Shown here piece after piece: positions 18,669 to 29,105 of a stretch of DNA of 64,000 bases. This stretch comes from Paraniabella defluvii. GTDB lineage: Bacteria; Bacteroidota; Bacteroidia; Chitinophagales; Chitinophagaceae. The notes under the pieces were generated by a model, which was not told the DNA's origin, searched no databases, and saw nothing but the letters and a program-made list of their open reading frames with translations. Location: the NCBI GenBank assembly GCA_019316985.1, contig CP079215.1:1736001-1800000 (forward strand). The letters run 5' to 3'. The translations under genes were made by a program, and so were the position numbers. The first letter of the stretch is position 1. Each line of letters starts with the position of its first letter.

Positions 18669-19212
18669 ATGAAAAAAATCATCTTTTTCCTGATCATCTC
18701 CATGGGTGTTATGCAGGCAAATGCACAATTTTCAAAAGCCACCTTACAGGCAAACGGGCTCACCTGTGCTTTATGCAGCAATGCCATCAATAAAGCAGTT
18801 CAAAAGATCAGCTTTGTAGAATCTGTAAAATCGGATATTAAGAATACAGCTTTTAATATACAGTTCAAAAAAGGCAGCGAAGTTAATGCAGACCAGATCC
18901 GTAAAGCAGTGGAGGAGGCAGGCTTTTCTGTAGGCAGCTTAAAATTAACCGGGGACTTCAACAACCTGAAGGTGGAGAACGACAAACACATTAAAATAGG
19001 CAATGCCAATTTCCATTTTGTGAATATTAAAGACCAGGTGCTGAACGGAGAACAAACCCTACCATACCATTGTTGATAAAAATTTTGTAAGCGAAAAAAC
19101 TTTTAAAGCTATAAAAGCCACTACAAAAAGAGACTGTATTAACACCGGTAAAGCTGCTCATTGCTGCACAGATGTGGCACAGGGTTCGCGAATGTATCAT
19201 ACAACTATTTAG
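18669..19212 (+). CDS. Periplasmic HMA-domain protein
   Basis: About 180 residues. Signal peptide (MKKIIFFLIISMGVMQANAQ), then an HMA domain with metal ligands in NGLTCALCSNAINKAVQ and the second half VRKAVEEAGFSVGSLKLT-like. The C-terminal half (KHIKIGNANFHFVNIKDQVLNGEQTL) is a distinct domain seen in Bacteroidota HMA proteins. The frame shifts near 19060; read on, the protein continues VDKNFVSEKTFKAI...GKAAHCCTDV and ends at 19210-19212, gaining a CC pair. It is unusually long for an HMA protein and the second domain has no assigned role. Confidence 0.75.
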
Positions 19213-19367
19213 CATGAACTACAACTGCTATTGGTGATTATCACCTTAAATATCGGATAAAAGCTCAGTACAGGAGCCGCATTTCGGATTGGTTGAAATA
19301 CCAACCAGGATTACAGGTGCGCGTTTATTACCGTGTACCGCGCTATTCTTCATTTTAATTTAAACAA

Positions 19368-20190
19368 GTGAGATATATTTTCTTAGGCATGCTACTGTTA
19401 TTTACAATGTGGACCAGGGCACAGGAGTTATACATATATACGGAGCCTGCATCTAATGTACCTGCAAAATCTATAAGCGCGAAGTTGAGTGCAAATTATG
19501 CAAAAGGCATGCGCCAGGGTAGCGAGGCTGTAGTGCAACGTTACAGGCCCGAAATGTATATGGGACTCTCGAAAAATTTTATGCTAAGAGCATCAGGAAC
19601 ATTTGCCAATATGCATACCGATGCCTTTAAATTTGAGTCAGCGTCTCTATACGGCAAATACAGGTTCTTATCGAAAGATGAAGCACATCGTCATTTCAGG
19701 ATGGCAGCTTTTGCCGATGCGTCTATCAGCAAAGCTCCCTTCAGGTATGATGAAATTGCTTTAATGGGAGATAAAACAGGCGCAGAAGCAGGAGTAATAG
19801 CTACGCAGCTGATCAATAAATTAGCCATAAGTGGCACCGTGAGTCATGTACAGGTTTTAGACAAATCAAGATTTGACGATGCCCCTTAAAGCTGCCTTAT
19901 CAGGCAATGAACTACTCTTTATCCGCGGGCTATTTGCTATTCCCCGGAAATATGAAGATTACCAGCAAACCAATTTCAATATTTACACCGAGATACTGGC
20001 ACAACAAACGTTGGATAAAAAAGATATTATATTGATATGGCGCCGGGCGTTCAGTTTATTTTCAACAGCAACTCCAAACTTAACCTGGGGTACCGTTTTC
20101 AGCTAGGCAGTGATATGAACCGGATGGCACGCAGCAGCATACAGCTTAGCTTTGAACGAACATTTTTGGGGTGCTGTAATTATTTTCTAA
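19368..20190 (+). CDS. Outer-membrane beta-barrel protein of the metal locus
   Basis: About 273 residues. A signal peptide (YIFLGMLLLFTMWTRAQ) is followed by amphipathic strands: AKSISAKLSANYAKGM, RYRPEMYMGLSKNFMLRASGTFAN, ESASLYGKYRFLS. The reconstructed end is SIQLSFERTFWGAVIIF, with the terminal aromatic typical of outer-membrane barrels; it requires removing one T near 20165. Other shifts lie near 19885 and 20030. The start is GTG. Function unknown; co-orientation with the HMA genes suggests metal-related transport or sensing at the outer membrane. Confidence 0.6.
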
Positions 20191-20226
20191 ATACCCACAT
20201 AACATTAGAAGTGAACTTTGTATGAT

Positions 20227-23200
20227 CTATTCTCTGCAAAGCCACTTTTTTTTTATAGCAAGCGCTTCAATCATTTTGCCCGAAAGAAAATGAAGCTGAT
20301 TCGTGGTTTTATTGAATGAAAATATTTTTGTAGACAACAGCTCAGTGAATTTCGTCCCCTTATGTTTTTCTTTCAGATCCGCATCTCCATCACGGATAAT
20401 AAGCACGCCTCCTGGTAGTAAGCTATCGATTGCCTGCTCTATTACCTGCTGCTGAGCTACCGGTTGCAAATAATGCAACACATCGCTGATGATAATGCCA
20501 TTGTACTGTTTGAATGGATAAGCTGAAATATCTCCCTGCACAAACTGTAGTGCTGCGGTCCGGCTAAAGCAATGCTGCGCTGTGGCTATTTTTTCTTCAT
20601 CATAGTCCACACCGGTAAAGAATCGCTTTCCTGGCTGGCCCAATGCAGGGTATAAGCCATAAAGCCGTAACCGCAACCAAGGTCTAAAAAACGGCCTTCG
20701 CAGGGTAGCAACTCATGAAAGGGCTGGTAATAATTTTCCAGCTTCAGTTTTATTTTCAGGTACCATTCCAGTACGGGCCCTTTATAGATATAATTAAAAA
20801 CAAATGCTCTTTAAAGTACGCCGGTTGCTCCAGCTCCTTTGTTAACACCTCATGCTGTTCTTTAAAATACCTGGAAATATTCTTTGTTCTTTCCTGGTAA
20901 GTGGTGCCCCAACTTTCATCATCTGCTTTGATCCTGGGTAAGTATTTTGCGGTAATAGGCCCGTTCTTCAGCAAAAAGTCTCCCTTGGTCATCGTGTATC
21001 CTAAACCATGAAATAATACAGGTACTATATCCAGCTTCAGTTGTTCTGCCAAATAAAATGCTCCTTTATGAAAACGCTTCATGGGTGGTTGCGAGGTTCG
21101 CGTACCTTCCGGAAATACAGATATGGAATACCCCTGCTGTACCTGGGTGTTCAACAACTCTACACTATTTTCCACACCGTTAGCAACAGGGTAAAAGTCG
21201 GCCATCTTAATCGCCCAGCCAAAAACCGGGGAGTTCCAAACCCAGCGGTTGGTTAATAAAATAAGCCGGGGATTCAACATCGCCATTTGCAGTATATCCA
21301 GGAAAGATTGATGGTTCGCGATCACTACAGCAGGCTGGTCGAAGTTCTCCCGCTGCGGGTTAATCTGTCTTTTTTGAAATTTCCCATTATATACAACACA
21401 GACATGCAAAATTTCGACAACAGGTAATGATAAACATATTTTCCTTTCTTCCTCCCTAAAATGCGCAGCTTAATTAAGAACAACCCTAAAATGGTAAGCA
21501 ACACACTTACAAATCCAAAATAAAAAAGGAGAACACCGACCGGCTCCAACTCCAAAGGGTCCAGGGATGAAAACCTTTATCAATGCGGTTTTTAATAACC
21601 AGCGAAAAGAAAAAGGAATCAGTATTTGCGACATCAATACCACGCAAAGTATACCGGTAACCGATATAAAGGCAATGGACCGTAAGGCCGGGTGCTGGGC
21701 AAAAATCAACACGCCTAACCCTGCAACTGTGGTGATGGCAGATAGCAGTATTGAAGATTTATAGGAGGCCAGGTTCTTTTTACCGGTTTTATACTCATTC
21801 AAAAGTCCATCCATCACAAACAAGCTGTAATCATCTCCCAAGCCAAAGATCAGGGCGGAAATGATGATATTAACAATGTTAAACTGGATATTAAATACCG
21901 ACATAATGCCCAGTATCCAAATCCAGCTGATGGCCATCGGAATAAACGACATCAGCATCAACTCAACGCGGCCGTAGGTCAGCAGCAACATTACGGCTAC
22001 TATAAGAGATATCATCCAGGCAATACGGTTGAAATCGTCGTTAACCATCTGTGTCAGGCGCGATGTAAGGTATTGCCGGTCGAGCACTGTTGCATTCGGT
22101 TGTTTTTCCAGGGCCTCCAGCACTTTGGTCTTATGCTGCTCGGGCACTTTAATCAAAGTAACTATGGAAGCCCTGCCCTTTTGTTCGGTTATATAATCGT
22201 CAAGGAAACTATTGCGAAGCGGTTGTAATTGCTGCACAGTAATAGGAACATAAGAGCGGGTTAATAATTGCCTGAAATTATCCAGGCCGTCGGTTGTAAA
22301 TCCCGAAGCAGGAGCCAGGGTATACAACCGGGAAAGCACTCTTGTTTTTTTCCAGGTGTCCAATAGGCATTCCATCGGTCAATTCTTAAAAGCTGAAGAC
22401 TATCTGATATAAAAAGATCCGTTACACCCGAACTTGTGTTGATCAGGCCTTTTTCCTTTAATTCAGTTACCCGGTTTTGAAGCGCCTCGCTTTTTTCCAA
22501 AGCCTGGTTAAGATCGTTTCCTTCACTTACAATATATACCGACTTTAATGCTGCTCCGCTGATGCTGTTCAATTTGGCTTCTGCCTCCTTCAATTTCGGC
22601 GACATATAATTCAGCCGCATCATATCAGGCTCAAATCCTACTTTTTTGGCAAACGGATAAAGTACGATGGTGATAATTAAAATGCCTGCTACCAGCCATT
22701 TGTTAGACTCTAGCCTTACGGAAGAGACGCGGTCCAACCAGGATTGTTTCACCAAAACATTTTTATCAGGATTGATAAAATGAGGTAAAAAACCAGCGAA
22801 CATATGGCCGCACCAATAAGGCTAAAACCTGCAAATAATCCCAGATCTTTAAGCATGTCCGATGCGGCATACTGCAAGCTCAAAAAGCCCAGAATAGTGG
22901 TAATGCTGCCAATAGTCAGCGGAAAAAGAGATCCCTGATCACCTCCTTGATATCCGGATGGTGCCGGCTGTGATTAAATACATGCAGCGAGTAATTAACT
23001 GCAATACCTAATACTATTGAGCCCGTGCCAAGGGCTATTACTGATATGCTTCCTTTTAAAAAATAGATCGCAGCCAACGAAAAAGCCGCTCCATAAATTA
23101 CGGGCACAAGTATTAATAATGGAGCCCGCTTCTTTCTGAAATATATACCCAGGAATAATATCAGGAAAAGTATAGTAATGCCCTGCGTTAACAATGTATC

Positions 23201-24005
23201 TTTCCTTAATTGAGCAGCATTATTTTGAGATACAACCGCCCCTCCAAAATAGTGTGTATTTATATCAGAAAAGCCTGCTTTACCCAGACTGTCTACGGCC
23301 TGATCAATCAACCGGAAAAACTGCCCGTTTTTGCCGGTATTACCGGCAGCATAGGAAGGCGTCAGGAAAATAAGAAGTGTCTTTTTATCTTTTGTTACAA
23401 AATGATTATTGTGTAATGTAAAATTATCTTCATATTGTAATTGCTGCAATTTCTTTAACGCCAGAAATGAAATACCCGACGGATCGTTTAACACTACGTT
23501 TTTGATAGGGTTGGCAGCCGGAATACTTAAAATAGAGCTGCTGCGGCTTAAAGATTTAGACAGTTCGGCAGGCAATAAAAGCGTGTCTATTTTTTTGTAA
23601 TCTGCCTCCGTTAAAAAAACCGGTAAATGTTGCTGAATGCTTTCAAAGAGGGAATAAGTAAATGTTTCATCAATTTTGTAGCGTATATTTTTTATGAAGG
23701 GGCCGGCCTTTTTGTTAACGCTCCTGCAAATACATCTGCATACTTTACCAATTGATCGGGTTGAGCCAGGGCACTATCCTTTAACGATATCATCACCACC
23801 AGCTTATCGGCAAACTTTGAGTTGCCAAATATCTCGGTAAGCTTTTCGGTTTTTTCATCTTTAGGTATAATGGCATACACGTCTTCTTCGAACTTTACGC
23901 GTAAAGCAAAAAAGTAAAAAGCGCCAGTGTGCCGGTAAATACGAGGTATAGTGCGGTTTTGTTCCGGTGAAAGAAGTTAAATATGGATATAAATACTTTT
24001 TGCAT
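20227..24005 (-). CDS. Trifunctional fusion: MMPL exporter, lysophospholipid-type acyltransferase, SAM methyltransferase
   Basis: Reconstructed as one protein of about 1,259 residues. Residues ~1-815 form an MMPL/RND transporter with two six-helix repeats (GSIVLGIAVNYSLHVFNHSRHH; IIISALIFGLGDDYSLFVMDG). Residues ~890-1060 are a PlsC-like acyltransferase with NHQSFLDI and FPEGTRTS. Residues ~1100-1259 are a class I methyltransferase with motif I RFLDLGCGYGF and SDVLHYLQP. About nine frameshifts occur. At the domain junctions no stop remains once frames are corrected, which is why I call one gene. MMPL-acyltransferase proteins occur in aryl polyene/flexirubin clusters and are thought to load and export the lipid pigment. 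A three-gene reading remains possible. Confidence 0.72.
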
Positions 24006-24017
24006 TTAAAACAGCGG

Positions 24018-24025
24018 CAAAAATA
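24018..24025 (-). promoter_or_regulatory. TAnnTTTG-type -7 element before the MMPL fusion
   Basis: On the minus strand TATTTTTG matches the -7 consensus exactly, 12 nt before the ATG at 24005. This would start a new transcript after the GT2 gene ending at 24208. Confidence 0.4.
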
Positions 24026-24207
24026 TCGAATGTTACCCGTTTCGCACAGAAAGAGAATTAAAAACCCGAATACACATCTCTCGTGTTATTGCTTAAGAAC
24101 CAAAAGCCTTGGAGAAAGGAGACCTGATGCAAATTAACGTTTGCTTAGAGACACCGATAGGGCTTCAGACATTTTGATAATGATCGCTAAGCACGCAATA
24201 TGGGATA

Positions 24208-25414
24208 TCAGCGGCGCTTCGCTCTTCTGTAACCTTTTAATAATATAAATGTGAAAAGCCAGAAAACAATGGCTACAAGTACCGCGAGCAGCAGGCTGCC
24301 ATAGATATATTGTTCCAGATTTTGACCGATCTTAGACAGGGTAAGTTGTTTATTCAATGAAATATCTACAGCCCGGGCTCCCATGAAAGGTTTGCCCATT
24401 TTATAGCTGAAAAAACAATAACCGGGATCATAGGCGCTACGCTGACATGAGCGGCAAGCACAAATAATCCTTTATTAAGCCTGAGCAGGTGCGCCAGAAA
24501 AACGCCTACCAACAACTGAAAACCCCAGATGGGAATAATACCCATGAAGCCTCCGAAAGCAATAGCGTTTGCCTTTTGAAAATCACTTTCGCCCGGCTTC
24601 AGCAACATCTGCCTTAGCTCCTGCTTCCAGTTCTTGTTTTTATAAAACTTCCGGAAAAAAATTTCGCGGCCATATATAAAAAAGCAAATCGTAACCAATA
24701 CCGTATTTACAACACTGATCCGGGTAAAATCTTTAAACGGCCTGAAATGACTGATTCTTTCTTCTTTGGGCGGGTAATACACCGTGATGGGAACTGAGCT
24801 TACTTTTACCCCCGCCCATGCCAGTCTTACAATTACTTCTATTTCAAACTCATACTTGCGGGTGAAAAATCTCATTTTACTGATTGGCTCTAAAGGATAA
24901 AGCCGGTAGCCGGTTTGTGTATCGGGCAATTCGATACCTGTTTCTACTTTATACCAGAAATTACTGAACTTATTACCAAAGCTGCTTTTCCCCGGAACAT
25001 TATCGGCCGTATCCATATTACGGGCGCCCATGATCAATGCAGGCCCTTCATTTCGTAGCTTTTCAATAAAACAGGCAGATCTTTGGCAAAGTGTTGCCCG
25101 TCTGAGTCGATAGTTACGGCATAATCATAGCCCATTTCTATCGCCTTTTTAAATCCTCTCCGGAGCGCCATTCCTTTACCCCGGTTGGGCTGATAGGATT
25201 CTATCGCAACACCCTCAAAAGCGCTGATAATATTTGCTGTATCGTCTGTAGAACCGTCGTTTACAACAATAATGTTGCTGGTGTACTTTAATATATCTGT
25301 TATAACTGTGGCAATAGTTGCCACATTATTGTACGTTGGGATAATTACACATACCCGCAGGTCCGTAAAAGACGGGGATATTTCTTCTGATACTATAGTA
25401 CACTCGTTGTCCAC
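24208..25414 (-). CDS. Glycosyltransferase family 2 with C-terminal DUF2062
   Basis: About 402 residues. GT-A fold of the DPM1/polyprenyl-phosphate type: VCVIIPTYNNVATIATV, VVNDGSTDDT, GKGMALRRGFKKA and the DxD-like TIDSDGQH, followed after a shift near 25038 by TGYRLYPL and RKYEFEIEVI. The C-terminal region is DUF2062 (FGGFMGIIPIWGFQLLVGVFLAHLLRLNKGL) with membrane helices; after a shift near 24395 it ends with another helix and a basic tail (KGYRRAKRR). Such GT2-DUF2062 proteins are regular members of flexirubin clusters in this phylum. The sugar acceptor is unknown. Confidence 0.85.
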
Positions 25415-25448
25415 AAAGTATCAAAAATAAAGTATGTGGGGAAATAAA

Positions 25449-25977
25449 CTAAAAAGTATATCTGACTGCGAGGCCTAATGTACCGATCTGGATCGGCAAA
25501 AAAGCCGATGGCGTTGAAAGATAAATGGTGGGTCTCCAGTCTGCGGTAACATTAACAGGAGATGTTTTAAACTTATAATCAATACCGGCAGTACCGAAAA
25601 TTCCTGTTCCGAAACCATTATACCCCTTATTTTTTGAAGAAATATTAAAGAAATTCAGGCCACCGCCTGCAAACCAATGCAGGTTTTCGTTTGAGGGGGT
25701 TTCAATAAGTTCGTGATATTGGTAAGATCCCGATACACTGTAACCCGGGGAATAACTGGTGGTTCCCCGTATTGGGCACTATATAATTCTTCCCTCCATA
25801 GCCCAGGTTGAATTCTAAGGCACTATGATCAGAAACAAAACTTTTGTAGGAAACAGATATCAGATCGAAAGTGGTATGAGACGTAAGCCTTAATCCAATT
25901 GCCTGTTTATAACCGCTTTGCGCATTAACGAAAAATTGGCAGCATAGCAACGCAACCACCCCAACAAGTTTTTTCAT
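25449..25977 (-). CDS. Outer-membrane beta-barrel protein
   Basis: About 176 residues: signal peptide (MKKLVGVVALLCCQFFVNAQ), then strands such as KQAIGLRLTSHTTFDLISVSYKSF and ALEFNLGYGGKNY; after a frameshift near 25760 it continues with LHWFAGGGLNFFN and ends ADWRPTIYLSTP...GTLGLAVRYTF. The final YTF with a terminal Phe is typical of barrels inserted by BamA. It is 35 bp upstream of the GT2 gene on the same strand. Start set at MKK (25977) rather than four codons earlier. No function assignable. Confidence 0.68.
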
Positions 25978-26162
25978 CTTGATTATCATAAAGTCTTTTA
26001 AAAATTAGAAAATTATCTAAAGACTTCATTTTGAATGAAAGTATTTAGAGAGCATTATGTTAGTAATGTTCCGACAAAAATAGTACCTAAGTATATATAA
26101 ACGTATTGTTCTACTTTATTCATAATAAAAAGGGTAGATTCTATAAATTTGCAGACTTCTAT

Positions 26163-26654
26163 ATGAGGATAGGAATAAAATTAATAATCGGTTGTCTTAT
26201 TGCTTTTGCAATAACGCATTTTGAAGCGCATGCTCAAACCGGAACAGGTAAGCAGGCCTTCTACAGCGCCATAGCTTCGGGCAGTACCACGGCCTGGAAC
26301 AAGCAGCTGGAGGCAGTAAATACAATGTCCGGAAATGATAAAAAAGCATTTCAGGGCGCGCTGCTTATGCGCAAGTCCGGCGTGCAAAAAACGCCTGGAC
26401 AAAAGCTGTCTATGTTTAAACAGGGCCACAAATTGCTGGAGGCAGCTATCAGCCAGGAAGCCCAAAACCCCGAATACAGATTTTTACGGCTGATGATCCA
26501 GGAAAATGCGCCTAAGATTGTTGGCTATAACAACAATATTGCTGACGATGCGAGGCTGGTAAAAGCTTCTTCCTTTAAATCATTACCAGAAACAGTACAA
26601 AAAGCTGTATTATCATATAGCCAAACATCCAAAGCACTTAACGGGCTGCAATAG
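26163..26654 (+). CDS. Small secreted protein upstream of darA, unknown function
   Basis: An intact 163-residue protein. The ATG at 26163 gives a signal peptide (IKLIIGCLIAFAITHFEAHAQ); an in-frame start 57 bp upstream would put 19 charged residues ahead of it. The mature part is helical: TAWNKQLEAVNTMSGNDKKAFQGALLMRKSG and FRLMIQENAPKIVGYNNNI-like. I do not recognise the family. The stop is 7 bp before darA, so the two are translationally close and very likely one operon; a periplasmic role in pigment assembly is a guess from this. Confidence 0.7.
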   Translation: MRIGIKLIIGCLIAFAITHFEAHAQTGTGKQAFYSAIASGSTTAWNKQLEAVNTMSGNDKKAFQGALLMRKSGVQKTPGQKLSMFKQGHKLLEAAISQEAQNPEYRFLRLMIQENAPKIVGYNNNIADDARLVKASSFKSLPETVQKAVLSYSQTSKALNGLQ

Positions 26655-26661
26655 CATCATT

Positions 26662-27581
26662 ATGGGAAAGAAAATTTTAGCTGTATACTTTTCACAATCA
26701 GGGCAAACAAGAGCCATTGTAGAGAGTTTTCTACGGCCGGTGGTTGCAGATGGCAACGAGGTGGAGTACCTGGAGATAAAAACGGTACACCAGTTTCCCT
26801 TTCCCTGGTCTGTACCTGTTTTTTTGATACAGTTCCTGAGTCGGTCAATATTATCCCCACAGCCCTGCAACCCTGGCAAACCAGGCTTGAAAAATATGAC
26901 CTGGTAGTATTGGGGTGGCAGCCCTGGAATCTTTCACCCAGTATACCTTTCAACTCTATACTGCAGGATGAAAAATTCAAAAACTTAATTAAGGGAACAC
27001 CGGTAATTACCATCAGCGGATGCAGGAATATGTGGATCAACGCACAGGAAAAAAAAAAAAACTGCTGGTGAACGCCGGAGCAAAGCTGGTAGGGAATATA
27101 GCCCTGGTAGACCGCCATTTGAACCATTTAAGCTATTTTACCATTTTTCACTGGCTCGGAACGGGTAGAAAGGATAGAAAATGGGGCATATTTCCCAAGC
27201 CCGGTGTATCTGAAAAAGATATTTCTGGAGCTTCCAAATTTGGGAATATTGTAAGAGAATACCTGCGCACCGGCAACTGGAATCATCTCCAGCAAGACCT
27301 TGCCCGGGCAGGGGCTGCACCGGTAAAGTACTCGCTGATGTTTATTGAAAGAAAAGCAGGAAAATATTTCAGAAATGGGTAGACCTGATTAATAAGTTCC
27401 CTCAAAAAGGAAAAATATACTTATTGTATATAAATATTATCTTGCCGTTGCGCTGCTGGTTGCATCTCCTATTATATTAGCGGTAGATTTAGTACTTTTC
27501 CGGCCCTTTTCGCAGAAGAAGATAAAGAGGATAATGCAATATTACAGGGTGTTGATTATAAGGAACGAGTGTAAAAAGTGA
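26662..27581 (+). CDS. darA: Dialkylresorcinol condensing enzyme DarA
   Basis: About 306 residues. The N-terminus has a flavodoxin-like start (KKILAVYFSQSGQTRAIVESF), followed by YDLVVLGWQPWNLSPSIPFNSIL, GTPVITISGCRNMWINAQE and, after shifts at a run of 13 A (27049-27061) and near 27375, HWLGTGRKDRKWGIFPKPGVSE and a C-terminal membrane segment (LAVALLVASPIILAVDLVLF). DarA acts with DarB to condense and cyclise two beta-ketoacyl chains to the 2,5-dialkylresorcinol half of flexirubins. Assignment rests on remembered family features and on darB being next. A third shift lies near 26820. Confidence 0.8.
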
Positions 27582-27725
27582 GGTTGTAGTGTACTATTCT
27601 TTTAAATAATAAGGCTCTATAACCAGAACGATAAACGAGCCGGACCAAACGGAACAGGCGGCGCTGCAATATCGATTATTGATATTAACGGGCCAGGCTC
27701 ATAAAAAAAAGGATCAAACAATATT

Positions 27726-28874
27726 ATGTCATTGAACGAAGTTTATATTAACCGTACCTCACATTATTTTCCCAATAATCCGGTGAGCAACGATGAGATG
27801 GAAGAATATTTGGGCTATATTAATGGCAAGCCATCTAAGTCGCGCAGAATTGTGTTAAGAAACAATGGTATTACCAACCGTTACTATGCGCTGGAAAAAG
27901 GTGGAAAAACCACCCATACCAATGCACAATTAACTGCAGAAGCGATAAAAGAGCTGTTTAAAAACGACCCCGAGGGTATTAAAAACGTAGATGTACTTTC
28001 CTGCGGTACTTCTTCGCCCGACCAGATCATGCCATCGCATGCTGTAATGACCCATGGCTGGTTACCCGCACTGGGCAAACTGGAAGTAGTATCGCCCAGC
28101 GGTGTTTGCTGCGCCGGTATGCATGCATTTAAATATGCCTACATGGCTGTTAAAACAGGCGATGCTGATATAGCCGTAGCGACCGGGTCAGAAAGATTCT
28201 CGGCATCGTTGGTAGCCAATCAGTTTGAAGATGAAGTGCATAAACTGGAGGAGCTGGAGCAGAACCCTTATATAAGTTTTGATAAAGAGTTCCTGCGTTG
28301 GATGCTGTCAGATGGCGCTTCTGCTTTTTATTGAGCAACAAACCTAATACAGAGGGCCTTAGCCTGAAAGTGGAGTGGGTAGAAGGCATATCCTATGCCG
28401 ACGACATGGAAAGCTGTATGTATTGCGGTGCTGAAAAGCTGGAAGACGGAACACTAAAAAGCTACCTGGAGTTTAGTCATGAAGAACTAAACGAAAAATC
28501 CATCATGAGCATCAAACAGGATGTTAAGCTGCTAAGCCCTAATATTGTTCCGTTAGGAGGCAAACCCTTGCCCGAGCTTTTTGAAAGAAGAGGTTTAAAC
28601 CCCGATGATATTACCTGGTATTGCCCGCACATGAGCAGCAACTTCTTTAAAGATAAAATCTACGAAGAGCATATTAAGTTGGGACACACCATTCCTTATG
28701 AAAAATGGTTTGTAAACCTGAGTTATGTGGGTAATGTAGGTGCCGCTTCAGTATATTTTATGGTAGATGAGCTGCTGAACAGCGGTAAGCTGAAAAAAAG
28801 GCGACAAGGTATTTTTACTGGTGCCGGAGAGCTCCCGGTTTAGCTATATGTACGCGTTGTTAACAGCCGTATAA
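27726..28874 (+). CDS. darB: Ketoacyl synthase III-type enzyme DarB
   Basis: About 382 residues of the FabH/KAS III thiolase fold. Catalytic Cys128 or 129 lies in VVSPSGVCCAGMHAF; the His is in WYCPHMSSNF and the Asn in NLSYVGNVGAAS. SCGTSSPDQIMPSHA and VATGSERFSASLVANQF are typical of the DarB group, which uses two beta-ketoacyl thioesters. Frames shift near 28325 and 28800; corrected, it ends PESSRFSYMYALLTAV at 28872-28874. It follows darA by 144 bp and is closed by a strong terminator. Confidence 0.87.
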
Positions 28875-28894
28875 ATTTCAAAAACGAAATATTG

Positions 28895-28930
28895 AAAAGG
28901 TGAAAGAAGCGCTTCTTTCACCTTTTTTGT
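28895..28930 (+). terminator. Strong intrinsic terminator after darB
   Basis: A perfect 16-bp stem, AAAAGGTGAAAGAAGC (28895-28910) with its complement directly following (28911-28926), then further T. The stem has no loop in the literal sequence, so the hairpin tip must open a few pairs. Confidence 0.85.
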
Positions 28931-29051
28931 AATAAACCGGTATCAGTTTTACTGAAGTACCCTAATGGGTTAGTAGATATAAACTACGGGTATAGCCAGG
29001 GTCTGTCTCCACTGATAGGAGGTGGGTTGGAAACCGTAATAAAGGCACTTA

Positions 29052-29085
29052 AAGGCCCCTCTTTACCATCGCAAAGAGGGGCCTT
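29052..29085. terminator. Bidirectional terminator between darB and the M16 gene
   Basis: Arms AAGGCCCCTCTTT (29052-29064) and AAAGAGGGGCCTT (29073-29085) make a perfect 13-bp GC-rich stem with an 8-nt loop. It lies 20 bp past the end of the M16 gene on the minus strand. Confidence 0.8.
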
Positions 29086-29105
29086 ATCTCATTAAGTAAA
29101 TGACA

